A stretch of 64,000 nt of DNA, taken from positions 62,001-126,000 of the forward strand of contig WHUA01000008.1 in the NCBI GenBank assembly GCA_009377445.1, written 5' to 3'. Numbering within the stretch: position 1 is the stretch's first letter; every line of letters starts with the position of its first letter. The translations under genes and the position numbers were made by a program. Below the pieces are notes generated by a model. It was not told the origin of the DNA and searched no databases. It saw only the letters and a program-made list of their open reading frames with translations. Positions 53,277 to 61,367 of the stretch are shown in pieces. This DNA comes from Alphaproteobacteria bacterium. GTDB lineage: Bacteria; Pseudomonadota; Alphaproteobacteria; UBA8366.

Positions 53277-54695
53277 ATGCGGCGCAAGCACTTGACCAAA
53301 ATCGTCGCCACCTTGGGGCCGGCAAGCTCCGACCCGAAGATAATCCGCAGGCTGTTCGAATCGGGCGTCGACGTGTTCCGGCTGAACTTCAGCCACGGCA
53401 CGCAGGACGACAAGAAGGACCTCATCGCGACGATACGCGCGCTCGAGCAGGACGCCGGGCGCCCGATCGCCGTCATGATGGACCTGCAGGGACCGAAACT
53501 GCGCATCGGTACCTTCGCCGGCGACAAGGTGACGTTGCGGGACGGCGCCGCCTTCCGGCTCGACATGGAAGACAAGCCCGGCGACGAAAAGCGGGTGCGC
53601 CTTCCGCACAAGGAGATATTCCAGGCGATCGGGCCGGATACCGACCTGCTCGTCGACGACGGCCGCATCCGGCTGCGCGTGAAGAAAAGCGGCGCCGACT
53701 TCGCCGAGACCGAGGTCGTGACCGGCGGCGTCATATCGAACCGCAAGGGCGTGAACGTGCCGGGCGTCGTCCTGCCGCTTTCATCGCTGACCGAGAAGGA
53801 CCAGTCGGACCTGCAGTTCGGGCTCAACCAAGGCGTCGACTACGTCGCCCTTTCCTTCGTGCAGCAGCCGCAGGATCTCGCCGACGCGCGCCGCCTCATC
53901 GCCGGCCGCGCCGCGCTGCTCACCAAGCTGGAGAAACCGGCGGCGATCAACAGCCTGAATGAGATCGTCGAGATGTCGGACGTGGTCATGGTGGCGCGCG
54001 GCGACCTCGGCGTCGAACTGCCGCCGGAAGACGTGCCGGTGCTGCAGAAGCGCATCATCACCGCCTGCCGCGAATACGGAAAGCCGGTGATCGTCGCGAC
54101 GCAGATGCTGGAATCGATGGTGCATTCGCCGACGCCGACACGCGCGGAAGCCTCCGACGTGGCGACCGCCGTCTACGACGGCGCGGATGCCGTCATGCTG
54201 TCGGCGGAAACCGCGGCGGGCGATTTCCCCGTCGAATCGGTACGGATGATGAACCGCATCGTCGAGCGCACCGAGCAGGACCCGCTGTTTCGCAAGATCA
54301 CCGAAGCGTCGCGGCTCGACCCGGAGCCGACGGCGGCGGACGCGATCAGCGCCGCCGCCTGCCAGGTCGCCCAGACGCTGTCGGTCAAGGCGATCGTCAC
54401 CTACACGACGTCGGGTTCCACCACGCTTCGCGCGGCGCGCGAGCGGCCGGAAGTTCCGGTCATCTGCCTGACGCCGAACCGCGACACGGCGCGCCGGCTC
54501 GCCGTCGTCTGGGGCGTGCACAGCATCCACACCACCGACGCGCGCGATTTCCTCGACATGGTGGAAAAGGCCAGCCGCCATGTCATCCAGGACGGCTTTG
54601 CCGTGAAAGGCGACCGCATCGTCATCACCGCGGGCTTCCCCTTCGGCACGCCCGGCTCGACCAATATTTTGCGGATTGCGCGGGTGGAGGGGTGA
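53277..54695 (+). CDS. pyk: Pyruvate kinase
   Basis: This 472-residue enzyme makes pyruvate and ATP from phosphoenolpyruvate and ADP, the last step of glycolysis. Visible motifs are the N-terminal TKIVATLGPASSD, MDLQGPKLRIG, the active-site KLEKPAAINSL..ARGDLGVELPPEDV, IVATQMLESM and the C-terminal domain ending ITAGFPFGTPGSTNILRI. AAGGA precedes the ATG at normal spacing. Its promoter region contains two palindromes, and a hairpin repeat pair follows the stop. Confidence 0.96.
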   Translation: MRRKHLTKIVATLGPASSDPKIIRRLFESGVDVFRLNFSHGTQDDKKDLIATIRALEQDAGRPIAVMMDLQGPKLRIGTFAGDKVTLRDGAAFRLDMEDKPGDEKRVRLPHKEIFQAIGPDTDLLVDDGRIRLRVKKSGADFAETEVVTGGVISNRKGVNVPGVVLPLSSLTEKDQSDLQFGLNQGVDYVALSFVQQPQDLADARRLIAGRAALLTKLEKPAAINSLNEIVEMSDVVMVARGDLGVELPPEDVPVLQKRIITACREYGKPVIVATQMLESMVHSPTPTRAEASDVATAVYDGADAVMLSAETAAGDFPVESVRMMNRIVERTEQDPLFRKITEASRLDPEPTAADAISAAACQVAQTLSVKAIVTYTTSGSTTLRAARERPEVPVICLTPNRDTARRLAVVWGVHSIHTTDARDFLDMVEKASRHVIQDGFAVKGDRIVITAGFPFGTPGSTNILRIARVEG

Positions 54696-54706
54696 GACCG
54701 AGAGCA

Positions 54707-54790
54707 CTCATGCTTCGAAAGGCTCAGCATGAGGGAAATAATTTATAAAACAAATATTTAGACCTCATCCTGAGCCTGTCGAAGGATGAG
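54707..54790. repeat. Paired TCGAAAGGCTC hairpins after pyk
   Basis: CTCATGC-TTCGAAAGGCTCA-GCATGAG (54707-54733) and CTCATCC-TGAGCCTGTCGAA-GGATGAG (54764-54790) flank a 30-base AT-rich spacer. They lie between convergent pyk and the small hypothetical gene at 54800, so bidirectional termination is likely. Confidence 0.75.
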
Positions 54791-54799
54791 TACGCACCC

Positions 54800-55075
54800 C
54801 TACCCGTTATACCCGACCGGAAACCAGATGCCGCGGATCAGCGGCAGGCCCATGTTCGGAAGCACGTAGTTGCCGTCGAGCGAGGCGATGTCGACGTCCT
54901 CGATCGACTTCGTGATCGGCGGCAGCGGGGCGCCCTTGAACACCCGCTCGAGCATCAGCGCGATAGCGGTGTCGTAGTCTTCCGCCGTCACGCCGCAGCC
55001 ATGCCTGAGGCGCACCGGCACGTTGTGGTCGTTCGGGTCGAATTCGAACTCGAACCAGTAGCGTCGGTAGTACAT
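54800..55075 (-). CDS. Hypothetical protein, last gene of enolase-paralogue operon
   Basis: This 91-residue soluble-looking protein starts MYYRRYWFEFEFDPNDHNVP, then GVTAEDYDTAIALMLERVFK and ends NMGLPLIRGIWFPVGYNG. The pattern of paired aromatic residues and a central amphipathic helix suggests a compact alpha/beta fold, but I recognise no family. AAGGAG sits upstream of the ATG, and only 18 bases separate it from the enolase-like stop, so it is probably co-transcribed with that gene and the kinase. Its role in the pathway is unknown. Confidence 0.75.
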   Translation of the reverse strand: MYYRRYWFEFEFDPNDHNVPVRLRHGCGVTAEDYDTAIALMLERVFKGAPLPPITKSIEDVDIASLDGNYVLPNMGLPLIRGIWFPVGYNG

Positions 55076-55093
55076 GGCGCCGGTCTCCTTCGT

Positions 55094-56380
55094 TCAACTG
55101 TTCCAGGGAAAGACGCTGCGCGGCGGCAGCGCGGCGCGCTCGCCCAGCGCCTCGGCGATACGGAGGCCTTCGTTCCACTTCGCCATCCGCTCCGACCGCG
55201 CGAAGGATCCGACCTTGAGCTGATAGGCGCCCCAGCCGACCGCGAGATGGACGATCGTCACGTCCTCCGTCTCGCCCGAGCGGGCGGAGACCACCGCCCC
55301 CCATCCGGCTTCGCGCGAGGCCTCGAATGCGTCGCGGGTCTCGCTCAGCGTCCCCGCCTGGTTCGGCTTCACCAGCACCGCGTTGCAGGCGCCGGCCGCG
55401 GCGGCGCGCCGCACCCTGGCCGCGTTCGTCACCAGATAGTCGTCGCCGATGATCTGTATCCGCTTGCCCGCCGCCTCGGTGAATGCGGCGAGGCCCTTTT
55501 CGTCGTCCTCCCCCAGCGGGTCCTCGATGGAAACGATGGGGTAGCGGTCGAGCCAGCCGAGCAGCATATCGGCGAGCTCGGCGCTCTCGAGCTCGCGCCG
55601 CTCGAGGCCGAGCCGGTAGCGCCCGCTTCGGCCGAGCTCGGATGCCGCCACGTCGAGCGAGATGGCGACTTCTTCGCCGGGCCGGAAGCCGGCCCGCTCG
55701 ATCGCCCGCAACAGCATGTCGAGCGCCTGCTCGTTGCTGTCGAAGGCCGGCCAGAATCCGCCTTCGTCCGCCACCCCCTGCAGCAGCCCCGCCTCGGCCA
55801 TCAACAGGCCCGCCGAGCGATAGACTTCCGCCGTCCAGTCGAGCGCCTGGGCGAAGTCGCCGGCGCCGACCGCCATCACCATGAAGTCCTGAATGTCGAC
55901 GCGTCGCGCCGCATGCGCGCCGCCACCGAAGATCTGTATCTCGGGCAGCGGCAAGGTCTGCGCCGACAGGCCGCCGAGATGCTGCCAGAGCGGCCGCCCG
56001 GCCGCCGCCGCCGCCGCATGCGCCACCGCCATCGACGTGGCGATCGTCGCATTGCCGCCCAGCCGCCGCTTGTTCGCGGTGCCGTCCAGCTCGATCAGGC
56101 AACGGTCGACCCGTCCCTGATCCTCCGCTTCCACCCCCGCAAGCGCATCCGCCACCGCGCCGTTCACGGCCGCGATCGCGTGACGTACGTCGTATCCGCC
56201 GAAGGCGCTGCCGCCGTCGCGCCGGTCGAGGGCCTCGCCCGATCCGGTGGACGCACCCGCCGGCGCGATGGCGCGTCCCCGTGCGCCGCCGGCGAGGGTC
56301 ACTTCGGTTTCGACCGTGGGCCGGCCGCGCGAGTCCCAGACCCGCCTGCCCCGAACGTCGATGATAGCCGTGTCGCTCAC
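55094..56380 (-). CDS. Enolase paralogue with altered active site
   Basis: The 428 residues follow the enolase fold and motif order: GASTGSGEAL, LDGTANKRRLGGNA, GGGAHA (His156), DEGGF (Glu206), metal ligands Asp243, Glu286 and Asp313, catalytic Lys338 in LVKPNQAGTL, and Lys389. Two conserved residues differ: Asp165 replaces Glu in QEFM, and Ala366 replaces His in SHRSGETED. It therefore keeps the metal and lysines but may not hydrate phosphoenolpyruvate normally. The start is GTG, overlapping the kinase stop by four bases (GTGA). Ordinary enolase is also possible with reduced activity. Confidence 0.85.
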   Translation of the reverse strand: MSDTAIIDVRGRRVWDSRGRPTVETEVTLAGGARGRAIAPAGASTGSGEALDRRDGGSAFGGYDVRHAIAAVNGAVADALAGVEAEDQGRVDRCLIELDGTANKRRLGGNATIATSMAVAHAAAAAAGRPLWQHLGGLSAQTLPLPEIQIFGGGAHAARRVDIQDFMVMAVGAGDFAQALDWTAEVYRSAGLLMAEAGLLQGVADEGGFWPAFDSNEQALDMLLRAIERAGFRPGEEVAISLDVAASELGRSGRYRLGLERRELESAELADMLLGWLDRYPIVSIEDPLGEDDEKGLAAFTEAAGKRIQIIGDDYLVTNAARVRRAAAAGACNAVLVKPNQAGTLSETRDAFEASREAGWGAVVSARSGETEDVTIVHLAVGWGAYQLKVGSFARSERMAKWNEGLRIAEALGERAALPPRSVFPWNS

Positions 56381-57417
56381 GCCGATGCTCCCGTCCTGCG
56401 GGCCAGCCCGGCGGCCCATTTCCGCTTCACCCCGTCGAGGCGGGACACCGGCGCCGCCAGCAGGTCGCGGGCGGCGCGCCGGACGCAATCCCGGCTTGCC
56501 TCGTCCTCCAGGTACTCGACCGGCGACTTGCCGTCCACCCGCGCCAGCAGCAGCCCCGGCAGAAGCCGCGCGACCCGGGCTTCGATCTCGCGTTTCGGCT
56601 CCCAATCGACACCGGAAAGATAGGCCGCCGCCAGGGCATCGAAACAGGCGAGGTATGCCCCGGCTGCCGCCGGGCGGTACAGGCATTTGAGCAGCAGATG
56701 GTTGAGGCAGAAGGCCAGGTCGAAAGCGGGATCGCCATACCAGGCGCATTCCGCGTCCAGGAAGACGGGACCGCGCGGACCGGTGAGGATGTTCTTCGGG
56801 CTGACGTCGCCATGCACGAGCGCCCGGCGCGTTCCGGCCGTCACCGCAACCAGCCCATTCAAGGCGCCGGCGCGGTCGGGATGCATCCTGGCGGTGGCCT
56901 CCAGATAGGGCTCAAGACGGATCGCGTGAAAGATGGCGTCGCTGGCGAAGCGGGACGCCACCGCCGCATCGTCCGCCGTCGCGGCATGGACGGCGGCGAG
57001 CCGGCGCCCGACCTCGGCAGCGAAGCCGGCGTCGGCGCGTCCGGCCATCAGCTCGCCCTTCCACTGGGGAAAGTCGCGCGGATCGAGGAATTCCATCGCG
57101 AAAAGGCCGTCTTCGGCGTTGTGGGCGAGGATGCGCGGGACCGCCGCCGCTACGACCCGGCCCGCCTGCTCGAGCCAGCCCACCTCATAGGCGCTCCGCG
57201 CCACCGGCACGCGCCAGTCCGCCGCGACCTTCAGGCGGGCGAGCGCCCGCTTGATGCAGACCGGACCCGTCGCGAGGTCCACCCGCCAGATATCCGACGA
57301 TACGCCGCCCGCCAGCGGCGTCATCATCGGCGCGGCGCCGGCCTCGGCAAGCCCGAGGCGGTGGATCGCATCCAAGAGATCCTGCGGCGCAATTTTCATC
57401 GGAGCGGGCATCGGCAT
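56377..57417 (-). CDS. APH/choline-kinase-like phosphotransferase
   Basis: This 346-residue kinase-fold protein transfers phosphate from ATP to a small hydroxylated substrate. It contains GGVSSDIWRVDLATGPVCIKRAL near residue 37, the catalytic Brenner motif LVHGDVSPKNIL, and the metal motif FLDAECAWYGDPAFDLAF. This resembles aminoglycoside, choline and methylthioribose kinases. It is first in a tight minus-strand operon with the enolase paralogue and a 91-residue protein, so its product may be the enolase-like enzyme's substrate. An alternative ATG is at 57399. Confidence 0.83.
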   Translation of the reverse strand: MPMPAPMKIAPQDLLDAIHRLGLAEAGAAPMMTPLAGGVSSDIWRVDLATGPVCIKRALARLKVAADWRVPVARSAYEVGWLEQAGRVVAAAVPRILAHNAEDGLFAMEFLDPRDFPQWKGELMAGRADAGFAAEVGRRLAAVHAATADDAAVASRFASDAIFHAIRLEPYLEATARMHPDRAGALNGLVAVTAGTRRALVHGDVSPKNILTGPRGPVFLDAECAWYGDPAFDLAFCLNHLLLKCLYRPAAAGAYLACFDALAAAYLSGVDWEPKREIEARVARLLPGLLLARVDGKSPVEYLEDEASRDCVRRAARDLLAAPVSRLDGVKRKWAAGLARRTGASA

Positions 57418-57483
57418 GCGTTGGGAACGGGCCGGAGAAGATACCGCCTTATGACGGCGGCCGCCACGGCATGCGCGGCCGCC

Positions 57484-58038
57484 TCAGATCGGCCTGTTGC
57501 GCAACGAGACTTCGAGCGCCTTCACGCGGATATGGGCGTCCTGAAGATACGGGTTCACCTTGAGCGCGCGCCGCCATGCGTTCAGCGCCCGCCGGTCGTC
57601 GCCGAGCGCCTCGTGGTTCATCCCGAGCCCGGCCAAGGCGCCGAAGTGGCGCGGCTCCAGGGCCAACACATGATCGATGTCGCGGATCGAATCGCGGTAC
57701 CTGCCCATCACGTAATACAGGGTGGCGCGCTTGTTCCAGCCTTCCGCAAACTTCGGCTCGCGATCGATGACCGCGCCGAACCGCGCGAGCGCGGTGTCGA
57801 AATCGAGTTGCTCCAGCGCCTTCCGGCCTTCCGTCATCAGCCGGTCGGTCTCGGGATCTTCCGCGTGGTTCCAGATAAGCCAGATGAGGCTCGTCACGCG
57901 ATTCGCCTCGTCGGGATCGGCTGTGGCGTGCAAGGCGCCGAATAGACGATCGAGCGACGACGCCGTTTTCGATTCGGCAAATGCCGGCGCCGCCGCCAAC
58001 GCCAGGAAAAGAGCGAGAAAAATCGCTTTCCGTATCAT
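57484..58038 (-). CDS. Secreted TPR-repeat protein
   Basis: This 184-residue protein has a signal peptide (MIRKAIFLALFLALAAAPAFA) and about three tetratricopeptide repeats in the second half, such as ALEQLDFDTALARFGAVIDREPKFAEGW and YRDSIRDIDHVLALEPRHFGAL. It is probably a periplasmic adaptor. The ATG at 58038 gives a clean signal peptide and has TTGGA just upstream. A longer frame to 58113 adds an unlikely N-terminus. Function unknown. Confidence 0.8.
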   Translation of the reverse strand: MIRKAIFLALFLALAAAPAFAESKTASSLDRLFGALHATADPDEANRVTSLIWLIWNHAEDPETDRLMTEGRKALEQLDFDTALARFGAVIDREPKFAEGWNKRATLYYVMGRYRDSIRDIDHVLALEPRHFGALAGLGMNHEALGDDRRALNAWRRALKVNPYLQDAHIRVKALEVSLRNRPI

Positions 58039-58153
58039 ATTCCAAGTATGATGAAATCGGCACGGCTCGCGCAACAGCGAATCCGGATTGCTCTCACCCT
58101 TGACGCGCGGCATCTTGCCAGCATTCCACCGACCGCTGCCGGAACCGACCTGG

Positions 58154-59074
58154 ATGGACGTCGCACACTATTTCTCATCCGATCGCCAGACGGCGCGGGC
58201 GCATTTCCTGGCCGCCTGCCGGGCCGCCGATCTGGACGTCACCACCTATTACGCACCGAAGGAGATCGACCGGGCGGCCGAGCCGATCGTCGAGGTAACC
58301 CGCCTCGGCCGCCCCTACGCGCCTACCGTGGTCGGCCTGACCTGCGGCGCATGGGAGGACGAAGGGCTGTGCGCGTCGGGCATCTTCACGGCGTTGCTGC
58401 GCCACGACTTTGCCCGCCACCTGCCGCGCGACGTGACGCTCGTCCTGATCCACGCCATCGCCCCGGCCGGGCTGTCCGGACTCGGCACCGGGGGCGCACC
58501 GCCCGGCCCTTCCCAGCCCGGTCGGAAATGGAGCCACGAAGCCCTGGCCGCGGCGGAATCGCGCTTCGTCGACTATGTGCAGCAAACGGCGGCCGGAACC
58601 AGCCGCAGCGCTCCGGAGACGATTCCATGGCAGGCGCGCCTGCTGTGCGAGATCGCCGACCGTTTCTTCGAGCGCGCGAAACGGACGGTGCTGATCGACC
58701 TGCGGACGGGGCCGGGGCCATATGGCGAGGCCGACCTGCTGCCCTGCCAGATCGTTCACGGCGATCCGCTGGTCGACGTCGACCCTCTGTTCGGCATCAA
58801 GGACGACCCGAACGAGCCGCCGGCATGGGGCACGCCGGGCAATCTGGCGCACGGCCTGATCGCGGCGCTGGGGCGGTCGCAGATCAGCGGCGCGGTGCTC
58901 GAGTTCGGCACCTATTCCATGCGTTCGATCCTGTCGGCGCGCCAGGGCACGATCTTCTATCCGCGCGACGACCAATGGCGCGAGAAGGTGTGGGAGCTCA
59001 CCATGACGACCTTCCACCAGCTCCTCGCCGCCTTGAAGCAGAGTCAGCCCATCACGCCTTTGCCCGCGTCCTGA
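58154..59074 (+). CDS. DUF2817 family protein lacking apparent zinc ligands
   Basis: This 306-residue protein resembles the DUF2817 group of M14-like carboxypeptidase-fold proteins, starting MDVAHYFSSDRQTARAHF. The usual HGxEG zinc-binding motif is replaced by CGAWEDEGLCASG, and the middle region differs strongly from the family. The C-terminal half (LIDLRTGPGPYGEADLL and VLEFGTYSMRSIL) is better conserved. It may be inactive as a peptidase. A TTG at 58088 gives a longer frame. Its last 23 bases overlap the convergent hydrolase gene. Confidence 0.72.
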   Translation: MDVAHYFSSDRQTARAHFLAACRAADLDVTTYYAPKEIDRAAEPIVEVTRLGRPYAPTVVGLTCGAWEDEGLCASGIFTALLRHDFARHLPRDVTLVLIHAIAPAGLSGLGTGGAPPGPSQPGRKWSHEALAAAESRFVDYVQQTAAGTSRSAPETIPWQARLLCEIADRFFERAKRTVLIDLRTGPGPYGEADLLPCQIVHGDPLVDVDPLFGIKDDPNEPPAWGTPGNLAHGLIAALGRSQISGAVLEFGTYSMRSILSARQGTIFYPRDDQWREKVWELTMTTFHQLLAALKQSQPITPLPAS

Positions 59075-60278
59075 TCTTGATCTCCGAATGGAGCGTCCGG
59101 TGAACCGGGCACTTCTCGGCGATTTCCAGCAAGCGCGCCCGCTGTGCGTCGTCCAGATCGCCGGTCAGCTCGATCTCGCGGTCGATTACGTCGATCTTGC
59201 CTTCCCGCGTCTCGCAATCCGCGCAGTCCTCGGCGTGCACCTTGTCGTGCGTCAACGCGACCGACACGCGCTCCAGCGGCAATTCCTTGCGATCGGCATA
59301 CATCCGGATCGTCATCGAGGTGCATGCGCCGAGCCCAGCGAGCAACAAGTCGTATGGGCCCGGCCCGGTATCGGTGCCGCCGACGGACGCCGGCTCGTCG
59401 GCGAGCAGCCGGTGCCGTCCCGCGACGATCTCCTGCTGGAATGAGCCGTTGCCCGTCTCGCGCACCACGACGCGACCCGGCGCGCTTTCCTTGGATTTCG
59501 CATCGGCAGCGGCGAGGCCGGGGACATAGCGCGTCGCCCAGGCCGACAGCACGGCGGCGACGTAGCGGGCATCTTCGCGCCGGGTCAGCAAATGATCGGC
59601 GCCGTCGAGCGAGACGAAGCTCTTCGGATGGCGCGCCGCCTGGAAGATCTCCCCCGCGTTCTCGATGCCGACGATGCCGTCGCGCGGCGCGTGGAATATC
59701 AGCAGCGCCCGCTTCAGCGTCTTGATGGAATCGGCGAGGCGGTGGCCGTCGATGTCGTCGAGAAACTGCTTCTGGATACGAAAGCTGCGGCCGGCGAGGA
59801 CGACTTCGGCTTCGCCCTTTGCCTCGATCTCGGGCCGGGCGTCGGACAGCAGATGCTCCACGTGCCGGGGGCTGGCCGGCGCGGCGATCGTGGCGACCGC
59901 CTTGACCTCGGCGATCCTGCCGGCTGCCGCCAGCACGGCAGCGCCGCCGAGGCTGTGACCGATCAAGATCGAGGGCGCCTCATAGGCGTCGCGGAGATAG
60001 GTCGCCGCCCGGAGAAGGTCCTCGACGTTCGATGAAAAGTTCGTGTTGGCGAATTCCCCCTCGCTGGCGCCGAGGCCGGTGAAGTCGAAGCGCAGCACCG
60101 CGATGCCCGCATCGGCGAGGCCGCCTGCGATGTGGGCGGCGGCGAAGATATCCTTCGAGCAGGTGAAGCAATGCGCGAACAGCGCAAAGGCGCGCGGCGC
60201 GCCGTCCGGCAGCTCCAGCAACGCTGCCAGATTGCCGCCTTGCGACCCGGCAAACTCCACCTTTTGCGAACGCGGCAT
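59052..60278 (-). CDS. Bifunctional alpha/beta hydrolase-OsmC fusion
   Basis: The 408 residues comprise an N-terminal alpha/beta hydrolase (about 1-250, nucleophile Ser109 in IGHSLGG, acid and His in the HAPRDGIVG and DGADHLL parts) and a C-terminal OsmC/Ohr domain (about 270-400, with cysteines in GLGACTSMTIRMYA and EKCPVHRTL). OsmC domains reduce organic peroxides with thiols. The fusion is a known architecture in proteobacteria. It lies 12 bases downstream of the dehydrogenase gene and has GAGGAG before its ATG. Confidence 0.92.
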   Translation of the reverse strand: MPRSQKVEFAGSQGGNLAALLELPDGAPRAFALFAHCFTCSKDIFAAAHIAGGLADAGIAVLRFDFTGLGASEGEFANTNFSSNVEDLLRAATYLRDAYEAPSILIGHSLGGAAVLAAAGRIAEVKAVATIAAPASPRHVEHLLSDARPEIEAKGEAEVVLAGRSFRIQKQFLDDIDGHRLADSIKTLKRALLIFHAPRDGIVGIENAGEIFQAARHPKSFVSLDGADHLLTRREDARYVAAVLSAWATRYVPGLAAADAKSKESAPGRVVVRETGNGSFQQEIVAGRHRLLADEPASVGGTDTGPGPYDLLLAGLGACTSMTIRMYADRKELPLERVSVALTHDKVHAEDCADCETREGKIDVIDREIELTGDLDDAQRARLLEIAEKCPVHRTLHSEIKIRTRAKA

Positions 60279-60290
60279 GACATGCTCCTC

Positions 60291-61178
60291 TCATTTTTCC
60301 GTGAAATCGAGATCGCACCATTCCTCCCACAGCTTGGCGAGGGAAGCGTAGTCCAGATCGCCCATGCCTTTCTGCTGGGCGATCTCGTAAGGCGTATGCG
60401 CGGCCAGCATCGCGAACAGGGGAACGCCATAGTCCTGCGCCGTCTGCAGCGCCAAAGTCGAATCCTTGCGCGCGTTCATGACGGACATGCCGCCGTCGTA
60501 ATTGCCGTCCAGCATGCGCTCGCGGAAGCGATGCTCCAGCGGCCGGCGGATGCCGTCGGGCCGGCCGAGCACTTCGACCAAGGTCTTCATGGGAATGCCC
60601 AGCTTCTTCGCCATGGCGCCGGCCTCGATCAGCACGACCATGAGCGCGTGCATCACGCCGTTGTTGACGATCTTGGCGCCGCTGCCGGCGCCGACCGGGC
60701 CGAGGTGATGGATCGTCTCCGCCAGCATGTCGAGCACCGGCTTCGCCTTCGCGAAGGCCGCATCGTCGCCGCCGACGAGGAAGGTGACCTTGCCGGCCGC
60801 CATCGACTGCACGCCGCCGCCGATCGCCGCATCGACGAAGGCGACGCCGGCCGCCTTGCACGCCTCGCCCAGCTCGCGGGCGACCTTCGGGGTGATGGTG
60901 CTGGTCTCGATGACCATCGCGGGCCGCTTGCCGCCGGCAAGAAGCTCTGCGACCACCGCCTTCGATATCTCCGGCTTCGGCAAGGAAAGGAGGACCGTAT
61001 CCGCCTTCGCACCGACCTCGCCGGCCGACGCCGCCCAGACGAGGTCGAGCTTGCCGACCGCCGCGCGGCGCTCCGGATTGGCGTCGTACCCCATCAGCGG
61101 AAGCCGGCCCGACAAGGCGCTGGCCAGCGCCGACCCCGCGTTGCCCAGTCCGATCATGCCGAGCGTGCCGTTCATCAT
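60291..61178 (-). CDS. 3-hydroxyisobutyrate dehydrogenase-like NAD(P)-dependent oxidoreductase
   Basis: This is a 295-residue beta-hydroxyacid dehydrogenase. It carries the Rossmann LGMIGLGNAGSALASAL, a modified catalytic-region VDAAIGGGVQSMAAGKVTFLVGG, the catalytic Lys in GAGSGAKIVNNGVM and a C-terminal ARKDSTLALQTAQDYGVPL. Members oxidise 3-hydroxyisobutyrate, tartronate semialdehyde or related acids. Two ATGs (61178, 61175) follow GGAGG. It is probably co-transcribed with the hydrolase-OsmC gene. Substrate unknown. Confidence 0.9.
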   Translation of the reverse strand: MMNGTLGMIGLGNAGSALASALSGRLPLMGYDANPERRAAVGKLDLVWAASAGEVGAKADTVLLSLPKPEISKAVVAELLAGGKRPAMVIETSTITPKVARELGEACKAAGVAFVDAAIGGGVQSMAAGKVTFLVGGDDAAFAKAKPVLDMLAETIHHLGPVGAGSGAKIVNNGVMHALMVVLIEAGAMAKKLGIPMKTLVEVLGRPDGIRRPLEHRFRERMLDGNYDGGMSVMNARKDSTLALQTAQDYGVPLFAMLAAHTPYEIAQQKGMGDLDYASLAKLWEEWCDLDFTEK

Positions 61179-61367
61179 GTGTTCCTCCCTGTCGCGTTGC
61201 CGGTCCCGGAAGTCTAAAACAAAGCGCCGTCGCCTGCCCCTCCGATTCCAGTTATTGACCGGCCGATCTGAAACCGGGCAGACTCCCAGCCACACGAGAA
61301 AATAAGACTGGATCCGCCCCGCCGGCATCGCACCGGCGGGGGCCGCGATCCGCAAGGGAGGAATGCA

